Shown piece by piece: positions 8,384-17,719 of a stretch of 64,000 bases of DNA. The position numbers and the translations under genes were made by a program. The DNA is from Betaproteobacteria bacterium (lineage in GTDB: Bacteria > Pseudomonadota > Gammaproteobacteria > Burkholderiales > Thiobacillaceae). The stretch spans positions 62,001 to 126,000 of the forward strand of contig JACRAU010000011.1 in assembly GCA_016234655.1 (NCBI GenBank), read 5' to 3'. How positions within the stretch are numbered: position 1 is the stretch's first letter; the number at the start of each line of letters is the position of its first letter. Under the pieces are notes generated by a model. It was not told where the DNA came from, ran no database searches, and saw only the letters and a program-made list of their open reading frames with translations.

Positions 8384-9250
8384 ATGACCGCCTGGCTCGC
8401 CCCCCTTGGATTGCTCACCGCCGCCACCGTCTGGGGCATCGTCTGGTATCCCTACCGCCTGCTGGAACAGGCCGGCATCTCCGGCAGCCTGGCCTCGCTC
8501 ATCACCTATCTCGTCGCCCTGGTGCCGGTCCTGGTGCTCTGCGGCCGCGATTTCGTCCGCCAGCGCGGGGATCGCGGCTGGCTGCTCCTGGTCGCCCTCT
8601 CCACCGGTTGGACCAACCTGGCCTATGTCCTGGCCGTCATCCACGGCGAGGTCATGCGGGTGCTGCTGCTGTTCTATCTGGCCCCGCTGTGGACGGTGTT
8701 CTTCTCGCGCTTGATGCTGCACGAGCGGGTCAACGGCTTCGGCTACCTGGTCATGGGCCTGTCCCTGGCCGGCGCCTACGTCATGCTCGCCCGCGACGGC
8801 GGCCTGCCGCTGCCGACCAACTACGCCGAATGGATGGGCCTGTCCGCCGGCATCGCCTTCGCCCTGGCCAATGTGCTGTCGCGCAAGCTGCGCGAGGTGG
8901 CCACCGGGGTGCGCAGCCTCTGGGTCTTTCTCGGCGTGGTCGCCATCGCCGCCTTTCCGGTCGGCTTCGAGGGCGGGGCCATCGAGGCCGTGGCCGGGCT
9001 CGGCATCGCGCACTGGGCTACCCTGATCGGCGTCGGTCTGTTGTTGGTGCTGGCCACCTTCGCCGTGCAATACGGTCTGGCCCACACCCCGGCCAACCAG
9101 GCCATCGTCATCCTCTTGAGCGAGTTGGTGATCGCCGCCATCGCCAGCCATCTCCTGGCCGGCGAGGTGATGGCGATGCGCGAGTGGATCGGCGGCGCCC
9201 TGATCGTGGCCGCCAGCCTGTTCTCCGGCCGGATGCACAAGCATGATTAA
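8384..9250 (+). CDS. EamA/DMT-family inner-membrane transporter
   Basis: The 288-residue protein is almost entirely hydrophobic, with about ten membrane segments in two EamA repeats of five. Family marks include the first-helix motif TAATVWGIVWYPYR and the second-repeat region TFAVQYGLAHTPANQAIVILLSELV. Substrate cannot be inferred; relatives export amino acids or metabolites. It is divergent from dapC (42 bp between starts) and overlaps the following VOC gene by 8 bases. Confidence 0.87.
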   Translation: MTAWLAPLGLLTAATVWGIVWYPYRLLEQAGISGSLASLITYLVALVPVLVLCGRDFVRQRGDRGWLLLVALSTGWTNLAYVLAVIHGEVMRVLLLFYLAPLWTVFFSRLMLHERVNGFGYLVMGLSLAGAYVMLARDGGLPLPTNYAEWMGLSAGIAFALANVLSRKLREVATGVRSLWVFLGVVAIAAFPVGFEGGAIEAVAGLGIAHWATLIGVGLLLVLATFAVQYGLAHTPANQAIVILLSELVIAAIASHLLAGEVMAMREWIGGALIVAASLFSGRMHKHD

Positions 9251-9614
9251 GGTTGCCCGTCTGCTGCATGCCTCGCTGCTGGTCGCCGACCTCGGCCGCG
9301 CTCGGGCCTTCTACGAAGGCGTGCTGGGCCTTAGCCCCAGTCCGGCCCGGCCCGAGATGAGTTTCGACGGCGTCTGGTATGACCTCGGCGAGGCCCAAAT
9401 CCATTTGCTTTGCCTGTCTAACCCCGACCCGGTCGAGGGCCGGCCGGCACACGGCGGCCGCGACCGGCACACCGCGCTGGCGGTGACGGGCTGGGAGGAA
9501 TTGAAGAACCGGCTAGATGAGGGCATCGCCTACAGCCTCAGCCGCTCGGGCCGGCGGGCCTTGTTCGTCCGCGACCCGGACGGCAATGCACTTGAGCTTG
9601 TCGATGTCGAATAA
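9243..9614 (+). CDS. VOC (glyoxalase/bleomycin-resistance) superfamily protein
   Basis: The 123-residue protein consists of a single vicinal-oxygen-chelate domain. It opens LLHASLLVADLGRARAFYEGVLGL and closes with RALFVRDPDGNALELVDV, the standard final strand carrying the metal-ligand Glu. A His in the first strand (LLHASL) and HLLCL in the middle are candidate ligands. Substrate unknown. The start overlaps the transporter's 3' end, so the two are probably co-translated. Confidence 0.85.
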   Translation: MIKVARLLHASLLVADLGRARAFYEGVLGLSPSPARPEMSFDGVWYDLGEAQIHLLCLSNPDPVEGRPAHGGRDRHTALAVTGWEELKNRLDEGIAYSLSRSGRRALFVRDPDGNALELVDVE

Positions 9615-9719
9615 GCTCACTTGGCATTGGCGCTGGGTCTAGGGCATAAACTTCCTATGGCAGGTTGATATTCGATGCCTATAATCAGCCGGCCACATGC
9701 TACCGGGAGGCGGCGTTTC

Positions 9720-10310
9720 ATGGATATAAAGCGATATCTGAGCCTATTGCTGCTGATATTGGCTACGGCTTCAGGGATAGGCAATGCCTTGGGCGGAAAT
9801 ATCGAGGCGAAGCAAGCCGAGATGTCGGCCAGAAAGGCGAATGCTAAAGGCAACTCGTTTGCTGCCTCGACGGTGGTCTATCCGGCGGGCACGAAATTCA
9901 CCATTACGGCGATCCATCCGGATTCGGCTTTTTATTCATATTTTTATTCGACGTTTTACGGCAAGACCGCCACCGCCGCAGACTGTGCCAGCGGCGCTAC
10001 CCACGGCATCGAATATGAAACCTCGGGCAGCCGCGTCGGTTATTACTCGGCCTGTTTTTATCTGGATGGCGATGGCTTCGAGTATTTCATTTGGGGCTTC
10101 AAATTCAATTTGGTCACTACGACGACTACGCCACCGCCAAGCGGCAGCACTACGCCAAGTGCCACTTATTCCAATGGAACCTTGGTATTGAAGCGGATGG
10201 AGCTGGATTCGGGTTCGCTCGGCAAATCCTACTACGACGTGGTTCTGAAGTTGCAGCCCGTAGCCAATCCCACGGCATTCTCCGTCGACTCCGCAGTGCC
10301 TTCCCAATGA
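9720..10310 (+). CDS. Small exported protein with C-terminal beta module
   Basis: The 196-residue protein begins MDIKRYLSLLLLILATASG, a signal peptide; a GGGAGG ribosome-binding site about 10 bases upstream supports this ATG over one 45 bases earlier. The central part is rich in Tyr, Phe and Ser with two Cys and is not recognised. A Thr/Pro/Ser linker (TTTTTPPPSGSTTPS) leads to a final module of about 45 residues, YSNGTLVLKRMELDSG followed by GKSYYDVVLKL. The same layout is found in the protease encoded next. Its stop lies 11 bases before that gene's start, so the pair form an operon. Confidence 0.75.
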   Translation: MDIKRYLSLLLLILATASGIGNALGGNIEAKQAEMSARKANAKGNSFAASTVVYPAGTKFTITAIHPDSAFYSYFYSTFYGKTATAADCASGATHGIEYETSGSRVGYYSACFYLDGDGFEYFIWGFKFNLVTTTTTPPPSGSTTPSATYSNGTLVLKRMELDSGSLGKSYYDVVLKLQPVANPTAFSVDSAVPSQ

Positions 10311-10321
10311 GGTGGTCCAGG

Positions 10322-11923
10322 ATGAAATCAAGACAATGGCTAGCACTGAGTTCGCTGTTGGTTATAAGCCAGCTTGCATCGTTGCCATTGGCCGGTGCCG
10401 ATGGCGTCGGCCCCTATTACAAGCCTATCGAGCAAGAAGAGGCGGCGCAGAGATTTGCAATAGATGCCGTCGGGCCGGGCAATGCCTTTGCCGAGAATTC
10501 GCGCCTCAAAATCAGGTTGCCGGTGCCGACGAGTTCGGAACTGGAAACCCTGCGCAGAAACAATACCAAAAGCGCTTCCGGCCAGGCGAAGGCGCTGCAA
10601 ATCGGCTTTGGCCGGGATATGCCATCGAACCTGCGTTTGGCCACGACGAATATTCCTTGGGTCGCTTTGGCGGATGGCAGGTTGGCCACGCAGTTGCAAC
10701 TGACATCGCCGGGGGCGAAGGCCCTAAGGGTGGGCCTCGCAATCAAGCCTGGTTTTGCGGGGGAACTGCGATTTGCCGGTTCCGACAAGCCGCAGATGGT
10801 CTTGGGGCCGTACCGGCAAAGCGACTGGCGTGGGCAGCCGATATTCTGGTCGCCTGTCGTGGAGGGCGACACGGTAACGGTCGAAATCGTGCTGCCCGGC
10901 GGCCAGAAAGGCCTGAACGGCGATATCGAGATCGTGCAGGTCTCCCACATCGCGGCGAACCCAAGCCAAGGCAATCAATTTTCAAACCTGAGCCCCGATA
11001 CCTACAGCTGCGAGGTCGACCTCGAATGCTCGACAAACAGTGTCGTGAAGACCGCCGCAAAGGGTGTGGCGCGGATGGTTTACGTCAAGAACGGCGGAAA
11101 GAGCTATGTCTGTAGCGGCACCTTGCTGAACGATAAGGGCGGCACTCAAACGCCCTGGTTTTACACGGCGCACCACTGCATATCCGACCAGACCGTCGCC
11201 ACTACCTTGAATACCTATTTTTTTTACGAGAACTCCGGCTGCTATACCAACAATGTGCCTAAAACCTACAAGCAGCTGACGCGTGGCGCGACCTACCTCG
11301 ACAGCGACGCCACTAACGACCATGCCTTCCTGCGCTTGAACGAAGCGGCACCGAGCGGTGTGGTGTTCAATGCCTGGAGCACGGTCAGCCTGGCTTCGGG
11401 CCAAGATATCGTCGGCATCCATCATCCTCACGGCGACTTGAAGAAGGTGTCCTTGGGTTTGGTTTCGAGCCCGGCGACCGCGAGTATCCTGTCGTCGGAT
11501 ACGGGACAGCGGCTCAACGATCTTTGGAGTGTGTCGTACTACAGCGGCGCGGTGGAGCCGGGCAGTAGCGGCTCCGGTCTCTTTTCCTGCTCGTCGACCA
11601 GCTGTGACTTAAGGGGTGGCCTTTTCGGGGGGTCTGACAATCCAAGCTGCTCCTACGGAATCAAGAGTGCATATTCAAGATTCGACGTGGCTTACAACAG
11701 GATCGCTGGCTATTTGAGCCCTACCACGACCTCACCGGCTCCAACGCCGACGCCAACGACCAAAACAGCGTCATCCCGCTACGCCAATGGCGTGCTGACC
11801 ATAAACAACTTGGAAATCGATAACGGCGCTGCGGGCAAGGTCTATTACAACGTGACGATGAAGTTAAAGGCCAATTCCAATCCGGCCCTGCTTGAATTGG
11901 ACTCCGTCACCCAATCCCCCTAG
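10322..11923 (+). CDS. Exported lysyl-endopeptidase-like serine protease
   Basis: The 533-residue preproprotein has a signal peptide (MKSRQWLALSSLLVISQLA region) and a propeptide of roughly 200 residues. The chymotrypsin-fold domain resembles Achromobacter protease I: His285 in YTAHHC, Asp333 in NDHAFLRL and Ser416 in EPGSSGSG. Many Cys residues suggest disulphides. A Pro/Thr linker (TTTSPAPTPTPTTK) joins a C-terminal module YANGVLTINNLEIDNG with GKVYYNVTMKL, nearly the same as in the preceding gene. An in-frame ATG 15 bases upstream overlaps the previous stop; the second ATG is preferred because a GAGG sits 9 bases before it. Secreted, presumably for extracellular protein digestion. Confidence 0.86.
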   Translation: MKSRQWLALSSLLVISQLASLPLAGADGVGPYYKPIEQEEAAQRFAIDAVGPGNAFAENSRLKIRLPVPTSSELETLRRNNTKSASGQAKALQIGFGRDMPSNLRLATTNIPWVALADGRLATQLQLTSPGAKALRVGLAIKPGFAGELRFAGSDKPQMVLGPYRQSDWRGQPIFWSPVVEGDTVTVEIVLPGGQKGLNGDIEIVQVSHIAANPSQGNQFSNLSPDTYSCEVDLECSTNSVVKTAAKGVARMVYVKNGGKSYVCSGTLLNDKGGTQTPWFYTAHHCISDQTVATTLNTYFFYENSGCYTNNVPKTYKQLTRGATYLDSDATNDHAFLRLNEAAPSGVVFNAWSTVSLASGQDIVGIHHPHGDLKKVSLGLVSSPATASILSSDTGQRLNDLWSVSYYSGAVEPGSSGSGLFSCSSTSCDLRGGLFGGSDNPSCSYGIKSAYSRFDVAYNRIAGYLSPTTTSPAPTPTPTTKTASSRYANGVLTINNLEIDNGAAGKVYYNVTMKLKANSNPALLELDSVTQSP

Positions 11924-11933
11924 GTGGTCGGGC

Positions 11934-12452
11934 CTAACCAGCCGGCCGTTGCGCATGGATATCCCGCCGGTGCTGCCGAAACACCCATTGCTGCCAGAAC
12001 TCCTCCAGGTCTTCGCCCAGGTCGGCCAATTGCGCGCTGACGCGGCCATCGGCCGAAGCCGTGATGTGGGCCGGCAGCTTGAGCGGCAAGGGCAGGCCGG
12101 GGCTGAGGTAGAGGCCGAGCACCACGGTATCGCCCACGGTGGGCACTGTGCCCATTTCTTGCCAACTGACGATTTCGGGGCCGAGTTCGACCGGCATCGC
12201 CTGCGGCAGGGGACGGTTGCCTTGTAGGCTTTGCGCCAGCAGGTGCAGCATGAGGTCGATCTTGGCGTCGAGTTTCTGAAAGTGCGCCTGCTCCGCCTCC
12301 GCCTCATGCAGCAAGCCGGTATCCATCAAGTTCAGGGCATGCATCAGCAATTGCGCGCTTTGCCTGAGCGAGGCGAGGGCGTGGGCATCCAGGGCCTGTT
12401 TCTCCCAGACGATAGGTATGGCGCGGACGACGCGTAGGACACTGGTGTTCAT
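11934..12452 (-). CDS. PilZ-like domain protein (probable c-di-GMP effector)
   Basis: The 172-residue protein has a helical N-terminal half (LASLRQSAQLLMHALNLMD) followed by a region with the pattern of an atypical PilZ domain: PVELGPEIVSW, then GDTVVLGLYLSPGLPLPLKL, ending in EFWQQWVFRQHRRDI. The usual N-terminal RxxxR of canonical PilZ is not evident, so c-di-GMP binding is not assured. The start overlaps the kinase gene by 4 bases. The two GGDEF/EAL proteins nearby make a link to c-di-GMP signalling plausible. Confidence 0.6.
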   Translation of the reverse strand: MNTSVLRVVRAIPIVWEKQALDAHALASLRQSAQLLMHALNLMDTGLLHEAEAEQAHFQKLDAKIDLMLHLLAQSLQGNRPLPQAMPVELGPEIVSWQEMGTVPTVGDTVVLGLYLSPGLPLPLKLPAHITASADGRVSAQLADLGEDLEEFWQQWVFRQHRRDIHAQRPAG

Positions 12453-13729
12453 GCTTGCGATTGTAGGTGAAATAGCCGCGTGCCGTGCAGCGCGAGGCGC
12501 GCGCTGCCGAATGCCGCCTCGTGTTGCTCGGCGCGCGTGACCGGCACCCTGAGCAGGCGTTCGCGGATGCGGGAATAAGTCGAGTTGCCGGCGCCGCCGC
12601 CGGCGGAGACTACGCGGCTCAAAGGCGTGGCGCCAAGTTCGGCCAAACGGGCATAGCCTTGGGCCTCGATGCGGGCCAGGCCTTCGAGCAGGCCGTGCAG
12701 GAACTGGCGCGCGGATGCCGGGCGCGGTTCCAGACGAGGCGGCAGGGCCGGATCGTCGATCGGGAAGCGCTCGCCCGGTTTGGTCAGCGGGTAGTAGTCG
12801 AGGCCGCTGTCGGCCCGAGGATCGATCTCGGCCGAGAGCGCGGCCAGCGCCGCTTCGTCGAAGAACTGGCGCAAGACGCCGCCACCGGCGTTGGAGGCGC
12901 CGCCGGCCAGCCAGTGATGGCCGAACCAATGGCTGTAGACGCCGTAGCGGGCGGCCTCGACCCGCTTTTCCGACAGCAGCTTCAAGACCAAGGTGGTGCC
13001 GAGCGAGGTGACCGCCTCGCCCGGTCGGCTCACGCCGGTGGCGAGAAAGGCGGCGATGGAATCGGTGGTGCCGGCGCGGATCAGGCAGTCGCCGTGGATG
13101 CCGAGCCGCCTGCCCTGGGCGCGGTCGATCAGGCCGATGTCGCTGCCGGGGGCGACGACTTGGGGCAGATGCTCCAGCTTGGTCAGTTGGCCAATCCAAT
13201 CTGGCCAGCGCTTGGCCTCGACATCGAAGCCCATTTTCAAGGCATTGTGGTAGTCGGATAGGCCAGGCCGGCCGGAGAGCAGGCCGGTCAGCCAATCGGC
13301 CTGATTGAGGAAAAAGCGGGGCGCTTCGACATTCGGCTGGGCCTGTAGCCAGAGCACCTTGGCCAGGCCCGAGCTGGCGCTGGCGGCGGTGTGCTCGGGG
13401 CCGGCGGTTTGGCGGATGCGCTCGGCCTCGGCGCTGGCGCGGGCGTCGTTATAGAGCAGGGGTGGATGCAGTGGTTTGAGTTCGGCATCGCAGGCCAGCA
13501 CGGTGGCCGAGGTGCCGTCGATGGCGAGGCTGCCCAATCGCTTGCGTACGCCCTGCGGCAGCTTGGCGATAACCTCAAAAATGCTTTCTTGCCAAATAGT
13601 TGCTGAGCTATTCTCATGTTGATTAGCAAGATCAATGCGCTCGGCCGCCTCGATCTCTTCGGTCGGGGCCAGGGCCATGGCCCGCAACCCGCCGGTGCCG
13701 AAATCGAGGCCGAGGGCGTACTGGGCCAA
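12449..13729 (-). CDS. FGGY-family carbohydrate kinase (xylulokinase-like)
   Basis: The 426-residue protein has the sugar-kinase ATPase fold. Features are the phosphate-1 loop ALGLDFGTGGLRAMAL, the catalytic-Asp segment AIDGTSATVLACD, and the second-domain motifs GTTDSIAAFLATG and SAGGGAGNSTYSRIR. FGGY kinases phosphorylate pentoses, glycerol or related polyols; the substrate is not determined. It starts at TTG one base after the queF stop and overlaps the PilZ-like gene. It is shorter than XylB (about 480-500 residues). Confidence 0.83.
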   Translation of the reverse strand: MAQYALGLDFGTGGLRAMALAPTEEIEAAERIDLANQHENSSATIWQESIFEVIAKLPQGVRKRLGSLAIDGTSATVLACDAELKPLHPPLLYNDARASAEAERIRQTAGPEHTAASASSGLAKVLWLQAQPNVEAPRFFLNQADWLTGLLSGRPGLSDYHNALKMGFDVEAKRWPDWIGQLTKLEHLPQVVAPGSDIGLIDRAQGRRLGIHGDCLIRAGTTDSIAAFLATGVSRPGEAVTSLGTTLVLKLLSEKRVEAARYGVYSHWFGHHWLAGGASNAGGGVLRQFFDEAALAALSAEIDPRADSGLDYYPLTKPGERFPIDDPALPPRLEPRPASARQFLHGLLEGLARIEAQGYARLAELGATPLSRVVSAGGGAGNSTYSRIRERLLRVPVTRAEQHEAAFGSARLALHGTRLFHLQSQA

Positions 13730-13730
13730 A

Positions 13731-14150
13731 TCAGCCGCGAGTATTGGATTGCGGCGCGAACTCGGCCAGCTCGACCCGAGGCTGCGGCTGCCAGCCGGCC
13801 TTGCGGTGTTCGGCCACGACGTTGGTGAAGATGCCGCCGCGCACGTAGAACTTGGAGGTCAGGCGCATGAAGCGCGGCTCGGTCGCGCGCACCAGATCGT
13901 CCAGAATGCGATTGGTCACCGCCTCGTGGAACTGGCCTTCGTCGCGGAAGGACCAGATGTAGAGCTTGAGGCTCTTGAGTTCGACGCAGCGTTGGTCCGG
14001 GATGTAGTCCAGGAACAGGGTGGCGAAGTCGGGCTGGCCGGTCTTGGGGCACAGGCAGGTGAACTCCGGAATCTCGATATGGATGTGAAAATCGCGCGTA
14101 GGTGTCGGATTTTCAAAGGTTTCCAGTTCTTTTGTCGGCAGGCTAGGCAT
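13731..14150 (-). CDS. queF: NADPH-dependent preQ0 reductase
   Basis: QueF reduces the nitrile of 7-cyano-7-deazaguanine to the amine preQ1 in queuosine biosynthesis. The 139-residue protein is the short YkvM type: [15 protein letters not shown] at the N-terminus and [13 protein letters not shown], where the Cys before PKTG is the thioimide nucleophile and the Asp of QPDF the general acid. The KSLKLY and FHE motifs follow. The ATG at 14150 matches the family; a TTG 33 bases upstream is also in frame. It heads a queF-kinase-PilZ operon, divergent from smc. Confidence 0.94.
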   Translation of the reverse strand: MPSLPTKELETFENPTPTRDFHIHIEIPEFTCLCPKTGQPDFATLFLDYIPDQRCVELKSLKLYIWSFRDEGQFHEAVTNRILDDLVRATEPRFMRLTSKFYVRGGIFTNVVAEHRKAGWQPQPRVELAEFAPQSNTRG

Positions 14151-14209
14151 GGCGGGTGGAAGTGAAGTTAAAATGTCACGCAATTATAAACGTCGATACC
14201 CATAAAACC

Positions 14210-17200
14210 TTGCGTCTCAAGCACATTCACCTGGCGGGGTTCAAATCTTTCGTCGACCCCGTGACCATTCCGGCCCCGGCCCAGTTGACCGGCATCGTCG
14301 GCCCCAACGGCTGCGGCAAGTCCAACGTGATCGACGCCGTGCGCTGGGTGCTCGGCGAATCCAAGGCCCGCGAGTTGCGCGGCGAGTCCTTGCAGGACGT
14401 GATCTTCAACGGCTCGTCGGATAGAAAACCGGCCTCGCGCGCCTCGGTCGAGCTGTTGTTCGACAACGCGGCCGGCAAGGCCCCGGGTCAGTGGTCGCAA
14501 TACGCCGAGATCTCGATCAAACGGGTGCTCACCCGCAACGGCGATTCCAGCTACTACATCAACAACGTCCATGTCCGCCGGCGCGACATCGCCGACCTGA
14601 TGATGGGCACCGGCCTGGGCGGCGACGCCTACGCCATCATCGAACAGGGCATGATCTCGCGCCTGATCGAGGCCAAGCCGGAGGAGATGCGCGGCTACCT
14701 GGAAGAGGCCGCCGGCGTGTCCAAGTACAAGGAGCGGCGCAAGGAGACCGAGCGCCGCCTGGTCGACACCCGGGAGAACCTGGAGCGGGTCGACGACATC
14801 CGCAACGAGCTGGCGAGCCAATTGGAAAAACTGGCCGGCCAGGCCGAGGTGGCTCGGCGCTACTTCGCCTTGAACGAGGAAAAGACCCTCAAGGAACAAC
14901 TGCTGGCCTTGATGCGCCAGCGCCAGGCCCAGGCACGGCAGGCTGCGCTTAACCAGGACATCGAGCGCACCCGCACCGAGATCGAGGCCCGGATCGCCGA
15001 CCTGCGCCGGCTGGAGAGCGAGCTGGAGGCGGCGCGGCTCGGCCAGTTCTCCGCCACCGAGGCGGTCAACCAGGCCCAGGCCGGTTTCTACGCCGAGAGC
15101 GGCGAAGTGGGGCGCTTGGAGCAGGCCCTGCAGATGCTGAAAGACCGGCGCGAACGGCTGGAGGCCGACCTGCGCCGCCTCTCCGAGAGCCAGGCCCAGA
15201 CCGAGGCCGAGAAGCAGCGCGCCCAGGAAGAATCCCAGCTCAAGACACGGGAACTGGACGAAGCCAAGGAACAGGCCCTGAGCCTGGATGAAGAGACCCG
15301 CGAGCTCGCCGTTCAAGTGCCGGCCGCCGAGACCGCCTTGCGCGAGGCCCAGGCCCAGGCCGCCGATGTCCAGCGCGAGCTGGCCAACCTGCAACAGTCG
15401 GCGCAACTGGAGCAGTCGCACCTGAATCACGCCGATCGCGTGATCGACCAATTGAAGCAACGCCATGCCCGCTTGTCGCGCGAGCAGATCGGTCTGGCCG
15501 CCCCGGCGCCCGAGCAGATCGCCCGCCAGCAAGTGGAACTGGAAACGGCGCAGGAGCAGGTCGAGACCTACAAGGGCCAGCTCGACACGGCCAAGGCCTC
15601 GCTGGCCGGCCTCGACCAAGCCCGGCGCGAAGCCGCCCTGGCCCTGGAGCAGGCCGGCCGCACTGTGCACAAGGTCGAGGCCGAGCTGGCCGCGTTGAAG
15701 AAGTTGCAAGACCAGGCTGCCCAGGCCGAGAGCGAGGGCAAGAATTGGCTGGAGCGCCAAGGCCTTGCTCGCGCCCAGCGCCTGTGGCAAGCGGTGAAGG
15801 TCACGGCCGGTTGGGAAACCGCCTTCGAGGCGGCCTTGGGCGAGCGCCTGGCCGCCCTGGTGGCCGAGGCGCGGAGCGATTGGCTAAGTGCCCCGCCCGA
15901 GAGCCGCTTCGATTTCATCTTGGCCGATGCCGGCGCGGTGCCGGCCAGCCCCGCTGCCGTCAGCGGCCTGAGCGCCCTGCGTCGGCATGTGGCGACCGAC
16001 GACGCCCTGGCCGGCCGTCTGCTCGACGAGTGGCTGGCCTTGGCCTATGTCGCCGACGACCTCGATGCGGCCATGGCCGTCCGTGGCCAATTGCCGCTCG
16101 GCGGCCTGATCGCCACGCCGCAAGGCCATGTGGTCACCCGCGCGACCCTGACCTTCAACGCGCCGGACAAGGGCCACCACGGCCTGCTCGCCCGCGCCCG
16201 CGAGATCGAGTCTTTGCAGGTCGAGGTCGAGCGCGAGCAGGCGGCCTACCATCAGGCCGAGGCCCGCAGCCAGCAGGCCGAACTGGCCCTGCATGAGGCC
16301 CGGCGCCAGGCCGACCAGTTGCAGGCCGAACTCAACCGAACGCAGTCGCACCTGCATCAGGTGCAGATGGTGCTGGTGCGCGACACCGATGCGGCCAAGC
16401 GGGCCGAGGAGCGGCGGGCGCAACTGGAACAGGAGGGCCAGGAAGTCGCCGAGCAACTGGCCGAGGAAGAGATGCAGCGGGCCGAGGCGGAAGCGCGCCT
16501 CTCCGAGGCGCGCATCCAGCAGGAATTCGTGCGCGAGCGCTTGGAGGAGGTGGGCCAGGCTCGATCGCAGGCCGAGCAGACCCTGATGCAATTGCGCGAC
16601 CGGATGCGCCAGGAAGAGCGCGAGGTGCAGGAGGCGGGCTTCCGCGTCCGCGCCATCGAGGCCCGTTTGCAGGAGTTGGCCGAGCGCGTGGGCCAGGCCG
16701 ACCGCCGCCTGGAAGAACTGACCATGGGGCTGGAAAACGCGCGGGAAGAGCTGATGGCCATGGACCCGGCTACGGCCCAGGCCGAGTTGGCGGCCGCCTT
16801 GGAGCGCCGCCAGGCCGCCGAGCAGGTGTTGATCGCCGCTCGCAATGCCCTGGAAGGCGAGAACCAGCGCCTGCGCGACATGGAACAGCAGCGCATGAAC
16901 ACCGAGCGCGCGCTGGAGCCGCTCAAGGCCAACATCCAGGCGCTGGAACTGAAGCTGCAAGAGGCCCGCTTGCGCGAGGCCCAGTTCACCGAGCAATTGG
17001 TCGAGGTCAATGTCGAGGAACTGGCGGCCAAGTTGCCGGAGACGGCCAAGGATTCGGAATACGCCGCCGACATCGACCGCCTGGGCCGCGAGATCGCCGG
17101 CCTGGGCGCGGTCAACATGGCGGCGGTGCAGGAACTGGACGAGGCCCAGGCGCGCAAGAGCTATCTCGACGCCCAGGCCGAAGACCTGACCACGGCGGCC

Positions 17201-17719
17201 GACACCCTGGAAGAGGCGATCCGCCGCATCGACGGCGAGACCCGCACGCGGCTGAAGGCCACCTACGACACGGTCAGCCGCGAGTTCCGTAACCTGTTCA
17301 CCGACCTGTTCGGCGGCGGCGAGGCGCAATTGATTTTGACCGGCGAGGAGATTCTCGACGCCGGCATGATCGTGGTCGCCCAGCCGCCGGGCAAGAAGAA
17401 CAGCTCCATCCACCTGCTGTCGGGCGGCGAGAAGGCGCTGACCGCCTTGTCGTTGGTGTTCGCCTTCTTCCGCCTGAACCCGGCGCCGTTCTGCCTGCTG
17501 GACGAGGTTGACGCGCCGCTCGACGACTCCAACACCGAGCGCTACTGCAACTTGGTGCGCAAGATGTCGGGCGAGACCCAGTTCATGTTCATCACCCACA
17601 ACCGCATCACCATGGAAATGGCCCAGCATCTGGTCGGCGTGACCATGCCCGAGCCGGGCGTGTCGCGGCCGGTGGCGGTGGATGTGGAGGATGCGCTGCG
17701 CTTGGCCGAGGCGGCCTGA
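14210..17719 (+). CDS. smc: Chromosome segregation ATPase SMC
   Basis: SMC forms the condensin ring with ScpA/ScpB and compacts and separates chromosomes. The roughly 1170-residue protein has Walker A near residue 31 (GPNGCGKSN), two long coiled coils around a hinge (about residues 510-660), the ABC signature LLSGGEKALTALSL and Walker B FCLLDEVDAPLDD. The start is probably the TTG that gives (M)RLKHIHLAGFKSFVD, as in the family; an in-frame GTG at 14156 would add 18 residues. The gene ends back-to-back with the convergent GGDEF/EAL gene. Confidence 0.95.
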   Translation: MRLKHIHLAGFKSFVDPVTIPAPAQLTGIVGPNGCGKSNVIDAVRWVLGESKARELRGESLQDVIFNGSSDRKPASRASVELLFDNAAGKAPGQWSQYAEISIKRVLTRNGDSSYYINNVHVRRRDIADLMMGTGLGGDAYAIIEQGMISRLIEAKPEEMRGYLEEAAGVSKYKERRKETERRLVDTRENLERVDDIRNELASQLEKLAGQAEVARRYFALNEEKTLKEQLLALMRQRQAQARQAALNQDIERTRTEIEARIADLRRLESELEAARLGQFSATEAVNQAQAGFYAESGEVGRLEQALQMLKDRRERLEADLRRLSESQAQTEAEKQRAQEESQLKTRELDEAKEQALSLDEETRELAVQVPAAETALREAQAQAADVQRELANLQQSAQLEQSHLNHADRVIDQLKQRHARLSREQIGLAAPAPEQIARQQVELETAQEQVETYKGQLDTAKASLAGLDQARREAALALEQAGRTVHKVEAELAALKKLQDQAAQAESEGKNWLERQGLARAQRLWQAVKVTAGWETAFEAALGERLAALVAEARSDWLSAPPESRFDFILADAGAVPASPAAVSGLSALRRHVATDDALAGRLLDEWLALAYVADDLDAAMAVRGQLPLGGLIATPQGHVVTRATLTFNAPDKGHHGLLARAREIESLQVEVEREQAAYHQAEARSQQAELALHEARRQADQLQAELNRTQSHLHQVQMVLVRDTDAAKRAEERRAQLEQEGQEVAEQLAEEEMQRAEAEARLSEARIQQEFVRERLEEVGQARSQAEQTLMQLRDRMRQEEREVQEAGFRVRAIEARLQELAERVGQADRRLEELTMGLENAREELMAMDPATAQAELAAALERRQAAEQVLIAARNALEGENQRLRDMEQQRMNTERALEPLKANIQALELKLQEARLREAQFTEQLVEVNVEELAAKLPETAKDSEYAADIDRLGREIAGLGAVNMAAVQELDEAQARKSYLDAQAEDLTTAADTLEEAIRRIDGETRTRLKATYDTVSREFRNLFTDLFGGGEAQLILTGEEILDAGMIVVAQPPGKKNSSIHLLSGGEKALTALSLVFAFFRLNPAPFCLLDEVDAPLDDSNTERYCNLVRKMSGETQFMFITHNRITMEMAQHLVGVTMPEPGVSRPVAVDVEDALRLAEAA

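Noticed and set aside
8342..9244. N-terminal 300 codons of the long minus-strand frame continuing from dapC
   Set aside because: The sequence is the antisense of the EamA transporter, and the family start of DapC lies at the GTG at 8341.
12453..13295. Upstream extension of the PilZ-like gene
   Set aside because: It is an out-of-frame shadow of the FGGY kinase with Arg/Pro-rich composition; the PilZ-like protein starts at the ATG overlapping the kinase stop.
14168..17629. Several long minus-strand frames inside smc
   Set aside because: They are antisense frames kept open by the GC-rich coiled-coil codons of smc; Leu/Gly/Ala-rich with no recognisable domain.
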